Source of the DNA: Opitutus sp. ER46
Lineage (GTDB): Bacteria; Verrucomicrobiota; Verrucomicrobiia; Opitutales; Opitutaceae
NCBI RefSeq assembly: GCF_003054705.1
Contig: NZ_QAYX01000025.1
Coordinates: 620,001-684,000, forward strand
DNA: 64,000 bases
Direction: 5' to 3'
The position numbers and the translations under genes were made by a program. Under the pieces are notes generated by a model. The model saw only the letters and a list, made by a program, of their open reading frames with translations. It was not told the DNA's origin and searched no databases. Below, in pieces: positions 52,198 through 61,527 of this stretch (the stretch's first letter is position 1; each line of letters opens with the position of its first letter).

Positions 52198-53445
52198 ATG
52201 CCTCTCGTCGCCTGGGTCGTCGCGGGACTCATTGTCCTCCGACTGGTCGCTGATCTGATCCTCATGTCCCTCAACGCCGCGGAGGTCCGTCGGCATGCGG
52301 GACGTCCGCCCGAGGCGGTGGCGGCGGTCATGGACGCCGAGACGTACGCGAAGTCCAGCATCTACACGCTCGAGAAGTCGCGATTCGGGATGTTGACGGA
52401 AGTGTTCGATACGCTGGTTCTGGCCCTGGTGCTGTTTGGGGGCGTCCTCCCGCCGCTCTACCATCTGGTCATCGGCCTGGGCGCCCCGGGTGCGGCTTGG
52501 GCGCAGGCACTGTTCATTCTCTGCGCTGGCATCCTGCTTTCGATTCCTTCGTTGCCGTTCGAGTGGTGGGACCAGTTCCGCCTCGAGCAGAAGTTTGGGT
52601 TCAACAAGAGCACACCCGGTCTCTGGGTGGCGGACAAAATCAAGGGCGGGCTGCTTGCCTGTGTGATCGGTTTTCCGCTGGTCTGGGCATTGCTGACCCT
52701 GGTGCGTTGGATGGGAGGCGCGTGGTGGCTGTGGGGCTTCGCACTGGTGCTTGGCGTGCAACTCCTGATGCTGGTGCTCTACCCGAAGCTGATCCTGCCG
52801 CTCTTCAACAAGCTCACGCCACTGCCGCCGGGTGAACTGCGCGACCGGCTCCTCGTGCTCGGCGAACGCACCGGTTTCCGTGCCAAAACGATTGAGGTAA
52901 TCGATGGCTCCAAGCGTTCCGGTCACTCCAACGCCTATTTCACCGGCTTCGGCCGATTCCGACGCATCGTCCTCTTCGACACGCTCGTGGCCCAGCTTAC
53001 GCCGGAGGAACTCGAAGCCGTCCTGGCGCACGAGATCGGGCACTACCGTCGCGGCCACGTGCCCAAGATGATCGCGATGTCCGCCGTGTCGCTCTTCGTC
53101 GGCTTCGGCGTGCTCGCCTGGCTCGCCGGACAGCCGTGGTTCAACCAGGCGTTCGGCTTCCCCGCGGGGGAAATCGCGCCGTCTTTCCTGCTGTTCGCGC
53201 TGCTGAGCGGGCTCGTGACCTTCTGGTTCACCCCGGTCGCGAACCTGCTGATGCGCAAATACGAGTATCAGGCCGACGCCTTCGCGCGTGAGGCGATGGG
53301 CGGTGCAAACCCGATGGTGAGTGCGCTCCGGAAGCTGGCGCAAAAGAACCTTACCAACCTTACCCCGCACCCGCTCTTCAGCGCGTTCTTCTACTCGCAT
53401 CCGACGCTGGTGGAGCGCGAACGCGCCCTGCGCAGCGCGGCCTGA
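52198..53445 (+). CDS. M48 family metalloprotease (Ste24/CAAX-prenyl-protease-like)
   Basis: Zinc membrane endopeptidase of 415 residues. It has the N-terminal CAAX-protease-1 region (seven hydrophobic helices, with FEWWDQFRLEQKFGFNKSTP conserved in Ste24), the HEXXH motif LAHEIGHYRRGH (His278, Glu279, His282) and a downstream Glu ligand in KYEYQADAFAREA near 356. It probably degrades misfolded membrane proteins; bacteria have no CAAX prenylation. The ATG at 52198 places the first helix at the N-terminus. Confidence 0.93.
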   Translation: MPLVAWVVAGLIVLRLVADLILMSLNAAEVRRHAGRPPEAVAAVMDAETYAKSSIYTLEKSRFGMLTEVFDTLVLALVLFGGVLPPLYHLVIGLGAPGAAWAQALFILCAGILLSIPSLPFEWWDQFRLEQKFGFNKSTPGLWVADKIKGGLLACVIGFPLVWALLTLVRWMGGAWWLWGFALVLGVQLLMLVLYPKLILPLFNKLTPLPPGELRDRLLVLGERTGFRAKTIEVIDGSKRSGHSNAYFTGFGRFRRIVLFDTLVAQLTPEELEAVLAHEIGHYRRGHVPKMIAMSAVSLFVGFGVLAWLAGQPWFNQAFGFPAGEIAPSFLLFALLSGLVTFWFTPVANLLMRKYEYQADAFAREAMGGANPMVSALRKLAQKNLTNLTPHPLFSAFFYSHPTLVERERALRSAA

Positions 53446-53519
53446 ACGCGGCGCGTTTGGTCATGCATTTCCGCGACAGACGCGCCCAGCCTCGTCGCGG
53501 CAACCGTGCCTGGACGGGC

Positions 53520-54446
53520 ATGGCCGGTCCACGCACGCTTGTCCTCGCGCTGGTGTTCGCGGTGCTGGCGGTCGAACCCGGGCTGCGCGCCGAGTCGCTG
53601 CGCATCGCCACGTACAATGTGGAGAACTACGGTCCGGCGAACCGGATGACCGCGGCGGGGTTCCGGCCCGACTACCCGAAGCCGGAAGCAGAGAAGACTG
53701 CCCTCCGCCAGGTGATCCGCGCGCTGCGGGCAGACGTGCTCGTACTCCAGGAAATGGGCAGCGCCGCCCATCTCGAGGAGCTGCGGCGTGATCTTCGCGC
53801 GGAGGGCTGCGACTACCCGCATGCGTATCTTGCACGCGCCGCCGACACCGAGCGTCAGGTGGCGGTGCTTTCCCGCCGGCCGTTCACGTCGGCGGAGACC
53901 ATCACCGACCTGAGTTTCCCGTATTTCGGCGGGCGCGAGACCGTGAAGCGCGGGCTCCTGTGCGTGACGATCCGGACCGAGGCTGGCGACCTCACGGTGT
54001 TCGGCGTCCACCTGAAGAGCCGCTACACCGACCGCGAGGACGATCCGCTGAGCACGCTGCGCCGCACCGCGGAGGCGACGGCGATTCGCGATATGATTTT
54101 GAAACGGTTCCCAAACCCGGCGGCGGCCCGCTTCCTGGTCCTGGGCGACTGCAACGATACGAAGGCCAGCAAGCCGATTGCCCGGTTGCGGCAACGTGGC
54201 GAGACCACGATTTCCGTGCTCTTGCCAGCGGCCGACTCGCGGGGCGAGACTTGGACGCACTGCTGGCAACGCGAGGACACCTACTCGCGCGTGGACCACA
54301 TCCTCGTGGCGCCCGCGCTGCTGCCTGCGGTGGTCGAGGGGACGGGGCGGATCCACGATGGCCCGGGAGTGCGCGAGGCCAGCGACCACCGGCCGGTGGT
54401 GGTTCAGCTCCATCTCACCGCGCCAACGGCAGCGGTCGCGCGTTAG
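53520..54446 (+). CDS. secreted endonuclease/exonuclease/phosphatase-fold protein
   Basis: The 308-residue product has a signal peptide (MAGPRTLVLALVFAVLAVEP, cleavage near GLRA-ES) and the EEP fold: IATYNVENYG, VLVLQEMGS with the metal-binding Glu, VFGVHLKSRY with a catalytic His, LVLGDCNDT with the Asp-Asn pair, and ASDHRPVVVQL with the C-terminal Asp-His. All key residues are retained. Substrates may be DNA or phosphoesters in the periplasm. A TTG at 53457 or ATG at 53463 would give a longer arginine-rich leader. It follows the M48 gene and may share its transcript. Confidence 0.82.
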   Translation: MAGPRTLVLALVFAVLAVEPGLRAESLRIATYNVENYGPANRMTAAGFRPDYPKPEAEKTALRQVIRALRADVLVLQEMGSAAHLEELRRDLRAEGCDYPHAYLARAADTERQVAVLSRRPFTSAETITDLSFPYFGGRETVKRGLLCVTIRTEAGDLTVFGVHLKSRYTDREDDPLSTLRRTAEATAIRDMILKRFPNPAAARFLVLGDCNDTKASKPIARLRQRGETTISVLLPAADSRGETWTHCWQREDTYSRVDHILVAPALLPAVVEGTGRIHDGPGVREASDHRPVVVQLHLTAPTAAVAR

Positions 54447-54459
54447 TCAGCCCGGGCGC

Positions 54460-54494
54460 AAAAAAAGGGCGCCGGCCCATTTGGCCAGCGCCCT
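54460..54494 (-). terminator. rho-independent terminator between convergent genes
   Basis: The stem AGGGCGC-x-GGCC / GGCC-x-GCGCCCT (12 bp with one mismatch, loop CATTT) is followed on the minus strand by a run of seven T. It ends the IPT/TIG lipoprotein transcript and may also stop the plus-strand EEP gene. Confidence 0.8.
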
Positions 54495-54522
54495 CGAGGG
54501 AAAACAAAGTGTGACGTTTGGC

Positions 54523-55443
54523 TTAGCGGCTGACAGTGACCGGGACGGTCACTTCGCCGGCGCCGAAGCCCTTGAGGTACAGCGTGCCGTTGCCGGGCTT
54601 GCCGCCCTCGACGGTGATGCTGACGCTCGCCTGACCCTCGGGGACGATCACCTCGGGCATGATCACGCTGTCCGGAATGTCGGTCGTGACATCGAGGAGC
54701 GTGCCGCCAGCCGGGGCGGGCATGGGCAGCGTGAATGTGAGCTGTTCACGCTGGCCGCTGCGGAGGTTGAGCGACATCGGGAAGACCGAGACGCTGCCGG
54801 CGTCGACGTGGAAGGTGCCAACCGGGGAGTTGCCCAAGGGACTCTGGAGCGTGACGCCGTAATTGCGGTTGGGCTCGATGGCCGGGACGAAGAAGCTGAG
54901 CGAAGTCGGCGACTCGAAGACCGTGCGGGCCGGGGTGCCGTTGACCAGGATCACGTCGCTGGCGGAGAAGCCGCGGCCGAGGACGCTGACGCGTGCGCCG
55001 ACCGGACCGCGGTTCGCGACGAGCGAGACCACCTTGCGGCGGACGATCGTGGCGCGCTGCAGGTCGGTGTAGGCTTCCTGCGGGGTGACGGTGGCGTTCC
55101 CCTCGACGCTGTAGTTGACGAGGAAGTAGTACGGGATCGTCTCCACGCCGGGCGGGAGCTGGTACTCAAATTCCCACAGATTCTCGCCCAACGCGCTCTT
55201 CCGCAGCGCAAAGTTGCGGCGATCGATGACGATCTTGGGCGAGATGCTGCTCGCGAGCACGGTGTTGGTGCGCGGCGTAACTCGCAGGGTGAACGTGTAG
55301 ATCTGCGAGGGGTTCTCGTCGATCGCCGGCGGGGTAAGGTTCGTCAGCGTGACAGTCTCGCAGCCCGTGAGAAGGCCGAGGCCGAGGGCGGCAACGAGCC
55401 AAAACAGGATTTTTCTCGCGGGAGAAATTCGGGTGGTTTGCAT
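54523..55443 (-). CDS. lipoprotein with IPT/TIG-like domain
   Basis: The 306-residue protein has a lipobox (LGLLTGC, Cys28) and all-beta character. A central region, NRGPVGARVSVLGRGFSASD then VILVNGTPARTVFESPTSLS and FFVPAIEPNRNYGVTLQSPLG, matches the IPT/TIG immunoglobulin-like fold. The flanking parts also look like beta domains. It is probably attached to the outer membrane and binds a ligand or stabilises the envelope. The function is unknown. It is monocistronic with its own terminator. Confidence 0.8.
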   Translation of the reverse strand: MQTTRISPARKILFWLVAALGLGLLTGCETVTLTNLTPPAIDENPSQIYTFTLRVTPRTNTVLASSISPKIVIDRRNFALRKSALGENLWEFEYQLPPGVETIPYYFLVNYSVEGNATVTPQEAYTDLQRATIVRRKVVSLVANRGPVGARVSVLGRGFSASDVILVNGTPARTVFESPTSLSFFVPAIEPNRNYGVTLQSPLGNSPVGTFHVDAGSVSVFPMSLNLRSGQREQLTFTLPMPAPAGGTLLDVTTDIPDSVIMPEVIVPEGQASVSITVEGGKPGNGTLYLKGFGAGEVTVPVTVSR

Positions 55444-55486
55444 TGGTTGCGAAGTAAAAACCGGGCGGAAATGAACCGCGTTAGTA

Positions 55487-56677
55487 ATGATTCACGCAGA
55501 CACAGAGCAAGCTAAAGCTGACTCGGGCCCATGGGCGCTCGGGCTGTACGTGCATGTACCTTTCTGCGCGTCCACGTGCGATTTCTGCGGGTTTTATCAG
55601 ACGGTTCCGACGGCCTCGGACGTGAAGAGGTTCCTTGAAGGTGTGGAACGGGAGGCGGATCTCGTGCGCTGGGATCGGCCGGTGAGCACGGTCTTCTGGG
55701 GCGGGGGCACGCCCGGGCTGCTGGCGGCGCCGGACCTGGCCCGGCTCGCGGAGATCGTCCGGGCCCGCTGCGGCGGTCGCCCGGCCGAATGGACGGTGGA
55801 GTTGGCCCCGGGATCGGTGACCGATGCCCGCCTGGCGGTCCTCCGGGAGGCGGGAGTGACGCGCGTTTCAATGGGGGTGCAGAGCTTTCAGCCGGCGTTG
55901 TTGGAAGCGCTGGGGCGGCGGCACACGGTGGCGCAAATTGACCGCGCCTACGAACGTATCCGCGCCGCCGGCTTCCCGAGCGTCAACCTGGACCTCATGT
56001 TCGCGCTGCCCGGCCAGACCGCGGAGGAGTGGACAGCGGACATCCGCGAGGCGGTGTCGCGCGCGCCGGACCACCTGTCGACTTATTGCCTGACATTTGA
56101 GGAAGATACGAAGCTCTGGATCAAGCTGTCGCAGGGCCGGGTGAAGCTGGATCCGGAGAACGAGGAGCGACTCTATCGTTCGACTTGGGCCCAGTTGGCG
56201 GAGGCCGGCTTCGCGCAATACGAGGTCTCGAATTTCGCGCGGCCCGGACACGCATGCGTTCACAACCTCAATACGTGGCGCATGCACGAATGGGTGGGGC
56301 TGGGGCCCTCAGCCGCGTCGCAACATGCCGGCGTGCGCGGTGGCAACGTGTCCGACCTCGAGAAATGGCACGAGCATCTCGCCCGTGGCGAACGCGTCAC
56401 CGAAGACCGCGTCGAGGTCACCCCCGAGTTGCGCGCCGAGGATGCGCTCATTTTCGGCCTGCGCATGAACGCGGGCGTGGACGTGGCGGTTTGGCAGCAC
56501 GTGGCTCCCGCGACGCCATGGCCGGCGGTGGAGGAGGTGCTTCGGTTGTTGGTGGAGAACAATCTCGCCGAGCGCGTGGGTTCGGTGGTGCGCCTGACCG
56601 ATCGCGGACGATTGGTGGCGGATTCCGTGGGCAGCGAATTGATGGCAGCCTTCCAGAGCCTCGCTCCGGCCGTATGA
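55487..56677 (+). CDS. hemW: radical SAM protein HemW (heme chaperone type)
   Basis: The 396-residue product has the HemW-style Cys-X3-Cys-X2-Cys (Cys27, 31, 34) in FCASTCDFCGFY; coproporphyrinogen III dehydrogenase HemN instead has an extra Cys. It shows VFWGGGTPGLL, GVQSFQPALLEALGRRHT and LDLMFALPGQTAEEW, then a C-terminal HemN-like domain (LRAEDALIFGLRMNAGVD). HemW binds heme and passes it to respiratory proteins. It shares an ATGA overlap with the next lipoprotein gene, suggesting an operon. Confidence 0.88.
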   Translation: MIHADTEQAKADSGPWALGLYVHVPFCASTCDFCGFYQTVPTASDVKRFLEGVEREADLVRWDRPVSTVFWGGGTPGLLAAPDLARLAEIVRARCGGRPAEWTVELAPGSVTDARLAVLREAGVTRVSMGVQSFQPALLEALGRRHTVAQIDRAYERIRAAGFPSVNLDLMFALPGQTAEEWTADIREAVSRAPDHLSTYCLTFEEDTKLWIKLSQGRVKLDPENEERLYRSTWAQLAEAGFAQYEVSNFARPGHACVHNLNTWRMHEWVGLGPSAASQHAGVRGGNVSDLEKWHEHLARGERVTEDRVEVTPELRAEDALIFGLRMNAGVDVAVWQHVAPATPWPAVEEVLRLLVENNLAERVGSVVRLTDRGRLVADSVGSELMAAFQSLAPAV

Positions 56678-57198
56678 GGCACGGCTGGATCATCGTGTTG
56701 GCCTCGGCCGTCCTCGTGTCGTGCCGCAGCCTCGGCCCGTTGCCGACCGCAGCTTCCCGGGGCCCGGCGGGCTCGGCCGCGCCGGCTGAGCCGCCTGCCT
56801 CCATGGCCGGCCGAGTCGCGTCCGCCATGTCCCCAGCGTTCCTCATCGAGGCGCCTGACGCGACGGCCGAGACGCAGGTTGTCCTGCCGCTCAGCGCGGT
56901 GCGGGTAGGGGTGGGGCCCCGGCCGGTGTTCACCGCGTGGGACATCCTCAACGCCGAGGTGGCGCCGCTCGAACTCGGGACGGGCGTGTCGTTTCAGCTG
57001 GTGCCGACGGCGGCGCGGGAGCTCGCCGAGCTCTCGGTCACGGCGCGCGGCCGCCGGTTGGTGTTCGTGGCCGATGGTCGTCCGCTGGGCGCGGTGCGGC
57101 TCGGGGAGGCAACCGCGGGGGGGCGCCTGGTCATGTTTATGGAAATACCGGATACGGAACTGCCGCGCCTGGTCGCGGCTCTACAGCGCTGCCGTTGA
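56674..57198 (+). CDS. small lipoprotein, possible SecD-like beta domain
   Basis: The 174-residue protein has a lipobox (LVSC, Cys17) and a low-complexity Pro-Ala linker to about residue 55. Its C-terminal half (FVADGRPLGAVRLGEATAGG near 131-150) resembles the SecD/SecDF P1 pattern in which a DGK/R-x-x-x-A strand is followed by a GG turn. This is a weak similarity. It is translationally coupled to hemW and followed five bases later by the M23 peptidase. Function unknown. Confidence 0.55.
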   Translation: MRHGWIIVLASAVLVSCRSLGPLPTAASRGPAGSAAPAEPPASMAGRVASAMSPAFLIEAPDATAETQVVLPLSAVRVGVGPRPVFTAWDILNAEVAPLELGTGVSFQLVPTAARELAELSVTARGRRLVFVADGRPLGAVRLGEATAGGRLVMFMEIPDTELPRLVAALQRCR

Positions 57199-57203
57199 AC
57201 CGC

Positions 57204-58214
57204 ATGAGTCGCTTACTTACCGGGCTGTTCGCTCTGCTCTTCGCCACCTCGCTGTACGCGCAGCGGATGCAACTCGTCTGGCCGTCGCCCAATCACGGTT
57301 GGACCGATGGTCGCTCGCCGGACGCCTTCCTGCAGCACGCCGGCTCGGGCGATCCCGCCTCGGGCGGGTTCGGCGGCGTGCGCAGCGGCGGCAACCAGTT
57401 TCACGAGGGCATCGACATCGCGTGCGTCGCGCGCGACCGGCGCGGAGAGCCGAAGGACGACGTCTACGCGGCGCTCGACGGTGTGGTCCGGCACATCAGC
57501 GTGCATCCGGGCAACAGCAGCTACGGGCGCTACGTCGTGCTGGAGCACCCGGAGCAGTCGCCGGCGGTGTATTCGCTCTATGCGCACCTCTCGCGGATCG
57601 CGCCGGGGCTCAAGGTCGGCGACCAGGTCAAGGCCGGGACGGTGCTCGGCACGCTTGGCTACAGCGCGGAGCGTCCGTTCCCACGTGATCGCGCGCACCT
57701 GCACTTCGAGTTCGGCCTGATGGTCACCCAGCGGTTCCAGCGGTGGTACGACCTGAAGGGCTACGGCAGCCGCAACGAGCACGGGGTGTGGAACGGCATG
57801 AACCTGATGGGCATCGACCCGCTCGCGGTCTTCAACGACTGGCGGGCCGGTCGCGTGAACAACATGCATGACGTGTTTGCCCGGCAGGTGCCGGCCGTGC
57901 GCCTGCGTATTGGCACCCCGCTGACGCCGGACTTCATCACCCGCTATCCGGCGCTGCTCACACGGCCCATGCCGCTGGGGCCGATCGGCGGCTGGGAGAT
58001 CACGTTCAACTGGACCGGGATTCCCTATGCCTGGACGCCGCTCAGTGCGACCGAGGCGCTGGGCCTGCCGCGCGACAAGCCGCTGATCATGGAGGTCGAC
58101 GCGGGGATCGAGAAGCGCGAGCGGAGCAAGGCGCTGGTCGCGCAGCGTCGGGGCCAGTGGATCACGGCGCAGGACCTGGACACCGTGCTGCAGCAGCTCT
58201 TCGGCCGGAAATAG
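57204..58214 (+). CDS. M23 family metallopeptidase
   Basis: Secreted LytM-type endopeptidase of 336 residues with a signal peptide (about 1-19, SLYAQ). The zinc site is His67-X3-Asp71 in QFHEGIDIA and the pair in DRAHLHFEFG (His165/His167), with YAHLS nearby, so all ligands are present and the enzyme should be active. VGDQVKAGTVLGTLGYS is the usual hairpin. A C-terminal extension from about 200 contains no recognised domain. It may trim peptidoglycan. The ATG at 57204 sits five bases after the upstream stop. Confidence 0.88.
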   Translation: MSRLLTGLFALLFATSLYAQRMQLVWPSPNHGWTDGRSPDAFLQHAGSGDPASGGFGGVRSGGNQFHEGIDIACVARDRRGEPKDDVYAALDGVVRHISVHPGNSSYGRYVVLEHPEQSPAVYSLYAHLSRIAPGLKVGDQVKAGTVLGTLGYSAERPFPRDRAHLHFEFGLMVTQRFQRWYDLKGYGSRNEHGVWNGMNLMGIDPLAVFNDWRAGRVNNMHDVFARQVPAVRLRIGTPLTPDFITRYPALLTRPMPLGPIGGWEITFNWTGIPYAWTPLSATEALGLPRDKPLIMEVDAGIEKRERSKALVAQRRGQWITAQDLDTVLQQLFGRK

Positions 58215-58218
58215 CCGG

Positions 58219-58596
58219 TCAGCTCTGCGGTTTCAGCTGCTCGAGGAGGGCGATGAACTCGGGGCGCTCCTTGAGCGCGTCGAGATCGGGGTCCTGCTGC
58301 ATCCAGTCGAAGTCGTCGTAGCCGAGATCGATGGCATGCTGGAGCGCCCGCAATGCGGCGCGGTTCTGCTTCGAGAGGGCCAGACTGCACGCGAGGTTAT
58401 AGTGGGCCGTCGCGTTCTCAGGCTGCAGTTTCACCAGGCGGCGATCCATGCGCAGCCCGTCCGCGATGCGCCCCTGCTTCGTATAGAGTCCGGCGAGAAT
58501 CTCGACGACGGCGGTGTAGCCGCGGTCGCGCCGCAGGACCGACTCGAAGAACCGGATTTCGAACTCCGGATCGTGCTGGGAACGGGTTCTCGCCAT
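58219..58596 (-). CDS. TPR-repeat protein
   Basis: The 125-residue protein contains TPR-like helices: YTAVVEILAGLYTKQGRIADGL and NATAHYNLACSLALSKQNRA, then a final LEQLKP helix. The HYNLACSLALSKQ unit is a canonical TPR. Such proteins mediate protein contacts. It is nine bases downstream of the Fur-family gene, so they probably form an operon. The longer frame to 58770 overlaps fur and is not supported. Confidence 0.78.
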   Translation of the reverse strand: MARTRSQHDPEFEIRFFESVLRRDRGYTAVVEILAGLYTKQGRIADGLRMDRRLVKLQPENATAHYNLACSLALSKQNRAALRALQHAIDLGYDDFDWMQQDPDLDALKERPEFIALLEQLKPQS

Positions 58597-58604
58597 CGAG
58601 GTGC

Positions 58605-59069
58605 TCAGCCGCGGCGCGGGCAGACGCCCGTCTTCTGAAACTGGTCGCAACGTGCGCTGACCTGTAACCGCTGGGAGACCGGGGTGAGTCCGAGTTTGGA
58701 GGAGACGGTGCTGCCGTACCACTGCATGAACGGCGCACTGATCTCGAAAATCTTGTCGCAATCGAGACACACGACTTGCGCCACCTGGGAACCGGCACCT
58801 TCGCGGTTGGGCCGGTAGAATTTCTCGCCCGAACCGATGTCCACTTCGCGCAGCAGTGCGCTCTCGGTCATGATCGGCAGCGTGCGGTACACCGTGGCGC
58901 GCGACACCGAGTCGTCGATCTCGCGGGCGTAGTCGAGCAACTGTTCAGCGGTGAAATGCTCCCGCTGGGCGAAGGCGGCGTCGAAGATGGCCAGCCGCTG
59001 ATTGGTCGCGCGCAGTCCTTTCTGAGTCAGGAAGGATCTGAATTTTTCGCGGGCGGCCGGGATGCTCAC
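58605..59069 (-). CDS. Fur-family transcriptional regulator with altered metal site
   Basis: The 154-residue protein retains the Fur winged helix ([44 protein letters not shown]) and one half of the structural zinc site (Cys101-X2-Cys104). The His-rich regulatory motif (HHDH) just before that Cys pair is replaced by SQVAQ, and the later His is Gln in SQRLQV. The C-terminal Cys pair is spaced as Cys141-X8-Cys150 instead of X2. His38 remains. It may therefore sense something other than iron, or use other ligands. Start ATG 59069. Confidence 0.8.
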   Translation of the reverse strand: MSIPAAREKFRSFLTQKGLRATNQRLAIFDAAFAQREHFTAEQLLDYAREIDDSVSRATVYRTLPIMTESALLREVDIGSGEKFYRPNREGAGSQVAQVVCLDCDKIFEISAPFMQWYGSTVSSKLGLTPVSQRLQVSARCDQFQKTGVCPRRG

Positions 59070-59229
59070 CCCGCAGATGTTTTGATGGAGCGGCGGCGTG
59101 TCAACCGGTTAGGCGGCGCACCTACGACCGCGCCAGGTAGGCGATTGGCCGTCACCGCGTTACCGCCACGCGCAGGGTGGGGAATTATGCCGTTGCGCCG
59201 CTCCGCGCCGCCGGACTCGATCAGCGCCC

Positions 59230-61467
59230 ATGATCGTCGGGGTCCATCCGCTCGCCGGCTTTGACAAGCTGCTGCACTACCGCGTGCCGGACACGCTGCG
59301 GGAGAGCGTGGCCGTGGGCTCGCTCGTACGCATCCCGATCGTAAACAGCCTGCGCCTCGGAATCGTGGGCGAGGTGGGCGCGCCCCCGGATTTTCCGGTC
59401 GAGCGGCTGAAGGCGATTGCGCAGGTGGTTTATCCCTTTCCGGCGCTGACCGGCGAGCTCCTGCGCCTGGCGCGCTGGATGGCGACCTACTACGCATGCG
59501 GGATTGACGCGATCATCGAGGCGATGATCCCGGCGGCAGTGCGGCGGGGCGCGGGGCTCAAGGAGGAAAAGCTCCTCGCGCTCGCGCGGCGGCTCGCGCC
59601 GGACGAACTCGCGGAGCTGGAGCGGCGGGCGCCGCAGCAGGCGCGACTCTACCGCTTTCTTGTGGAGCAGTTTCGCTCCCCGCCCAAGGGGCTGGTCCTG
59701 GCGCGGCTGGATCTAGGCGCCGCCGTCGTCAACGGTCTCATCAAGCGTGGGCTCATTCGCGAGGAGACCCGCCGCATCGAGCGCGTGGCCTATTCCGACG
59801 ACCGCGAGTCGGGCGAACTGGTGGCGGCGCAGCCGCACGTGCTCAACGTGGAGCAGCAGCGGGCGTTCGAGGCACTGCGCGCGAGCGTGGCGGAGAACAA
59901 GTTCAGCGTGTCGCTTCTGCACGGCGTGACGGGTTCCGGCAAAACCGAGGTTTACCTGCGGGCGATCGACGAGACGCTGAAGGCCGGCGGCGGCGTGGTT
60001 TTCCTGGTGCCCGAGGTGGCGTTGACGCCGCAGACGGTGGCCCGGCTCCGCTCGCGGCTCGAGGCGATCGCGCCCGGGCACCGTTGCGTCGTCTGGCACA
60101 GTTCGCTGAGCGAGGGTGAACGGCTCGATGGCTGGCTGGCGCTCGCCACCGGCGAAGCGCGCGTGGTGGTCGGGGCGCGCTCGGCCATCTTCGCGCCGGT
60201 GCATGATCTGCGGCTCATCGTGGTCGATGAGGAGCACGAGCCGGCGTACAAGCAGGACGAGACGCCGCGCTATCACGGCCGAGACGTGGCGGTCATGCGC
60301 GCGAAGCTCGCCAACGCCGTCTGCCTGCTCGGCTCGGCCACGCCGTCGCTCGAAAGCTTCGCCAACGCCGAGGCGGGCAAGTACCGGTTGCTGCAGCTCA
60401 CGCAGCGGATCGACGACCGGAAACTGCCGTTCATCGACATCGTGGATCTGCGCATCGAGGCCGCGAAGCAGCGGACCCTGCCGGCGCTTTCCGGCAAGCT
60501 GGTCTCCGCCATGCACGAGCGCTTTGAGCGGCGCGAACAGACGATCCTCTTCATCAACCGCCGGGGCTACTCGTCTTCGATGCTGTGCAAGCAGTGCGGG
60601 CACGTGGAGGAGTGCCCGCACTGCAGCATCACGATGACCTATCATCGGTCGGACGAGACGCTACGCTGCCACCTTTGCGGGGAGCAGCGCGCCGCGCCTA
60701 TCCGCTGCCCGCAGTGCGGTGCGCCCGACATTCGCTGGCGCGGCCTTGGCACCCAGCGCGTCGAGGAGGCGGTGAAACGCGTGCTCCCGCGTGCTCGCGT
60801 CGAGCGGATGGACACCGACACGATGTCCAAGAAGAACCGTTTCCGGGAGGTGCTGGCCGACTTTCGCGCCGGCAAGATCGATGTCCTCGTGGGCACGCAG
60901 ATGATCGGCAAGGGGCTCGATTTTCCCAATGTGACGCTGGTGGGACTCGTCGACGCCGACATCTCCATGCACGTCCCGGATTTTCGCGCGAACGAGCGGA
61001 CGTTCCAGTTGCTGGTGCAGGTGGCGGGGCGGGCGGGGCGCGGGGACCGCGCCGGCGAAGTGATCGTGCAGACGTTCACGCCGCAGGCGGACGCGATCCA
61101 GTATTCACGCCACGCCGACTTCGCCGGCTTTGCCGCGGTTGAGCTCAAGGTGCGACGCGACTTCAAGTACCCGCCGTACCGGCATCTCATTCACCACCTG
61201 TTCCGCGGGCCGAACCCGGAGAAGCTGAAGTTCTTCGCCGAGCAGTGGGCGCGGCTGGTTGAGAAAACGGTCGGTGATCGCGTCGACGTGCGCGGGCCGT
61301 CGGCGTCGCCGATCGAGAAGATCAAGGACGAGTACCGGTGGCAGGTTTGGTACTTCACCAACGCCGTCACGAAAGTGGTGCCGGAACTCGCGCGCCTCCG
61401 CAGCGAGTTTACGTGGCCGGACGACATCACGCAGGTGTTGGACGTCGACCCGGCGAATCTGGCGTAA
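59230..61467 (+). CDS. priA: primosomal protein N', replication restart helicase PriA
   Basis: 3'-5' helicase that reloads the replisome at collapsed forks. The 745-residue product has the N-terminal DNA-binding region, Walker A GVTGSGKT (232-239), DEEH box VVDEEHEPAY (333-336), the zinc-binding insert (CKQCGHVEECPHC, CHLCGEQ and CPQCG) and C-terminal helicase motifs (QMIGKGLDFPNV, VAGRAGRGDR). The fold is complete. It is divergent from the Fur gene across a 160-bp gap. Confidence 0.96.
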   Translation: MIVGVHPLAGFDKLLHYRVPDTLRESVAVGSLVRIPIVNSLRLGIVGEVGAPPDFPVERLKAIAQVVYPFPALTGELLRLARWMATYYACGIDAIIEAMIPAAVRRGAGLKEEKLLALARRLAPDELAELERRAPQQARLYRFLVEQFRSPPKGLVLARLDLGAAVVNGLIKRGLIREETRRIERVAYSDDRESGELVAAQPHVLNVEQQRAFEALRASVAENKFSVSLLHGVTGSGKTEVYLRAIDETLKAGGGVVFLVPEVALTPQTVARLRSRLEAIAPGHRCVVWHSSLSEGERLDGWLALATGEARVVVGARSAIFAPVHDLRLIVVDEEHEPAYKQDETPRYHGRDVAVMRAKLANAVCLLGSATPSLESFANAEAGKYRLLQLTQRIDDRKLPFIDIVDLRIEAAKQRTLPALSGKLVSAMHERFERREQTILFINRRGYSSSMLCKQCGHVEECPHCSITMTYHRSDETLRCHLCGEQRAAPIRCPQCGAPDIRWRGLGTQRVEEAVKRVLPRARVERMDTDTMSKKNRFREVLADFRAGKIDVLVGTQMIGKGLDFPNVTLVGLVDADISMHVPDFRANERTFQLLVQVAGRAGRGDRAGEVIVQTFTPQADAIQYSRHADFAGFAAVELKVRRDFKYPPYRHLIHHLFRGPNPEKLKFFAEQWARLVEKTVGDRVDVRGPSASPIEKIKDEYRWQVWYFTNAVTKVVPELARLRSEFTWPDDITQVLDVDPANLA

Positions 61468-61527
61468 GCGGTTGCAGGCGGCGCGGGCACCGGAGCGCGC
61501 AAGACCGGCTAGAGGTGAGACCTCGCC

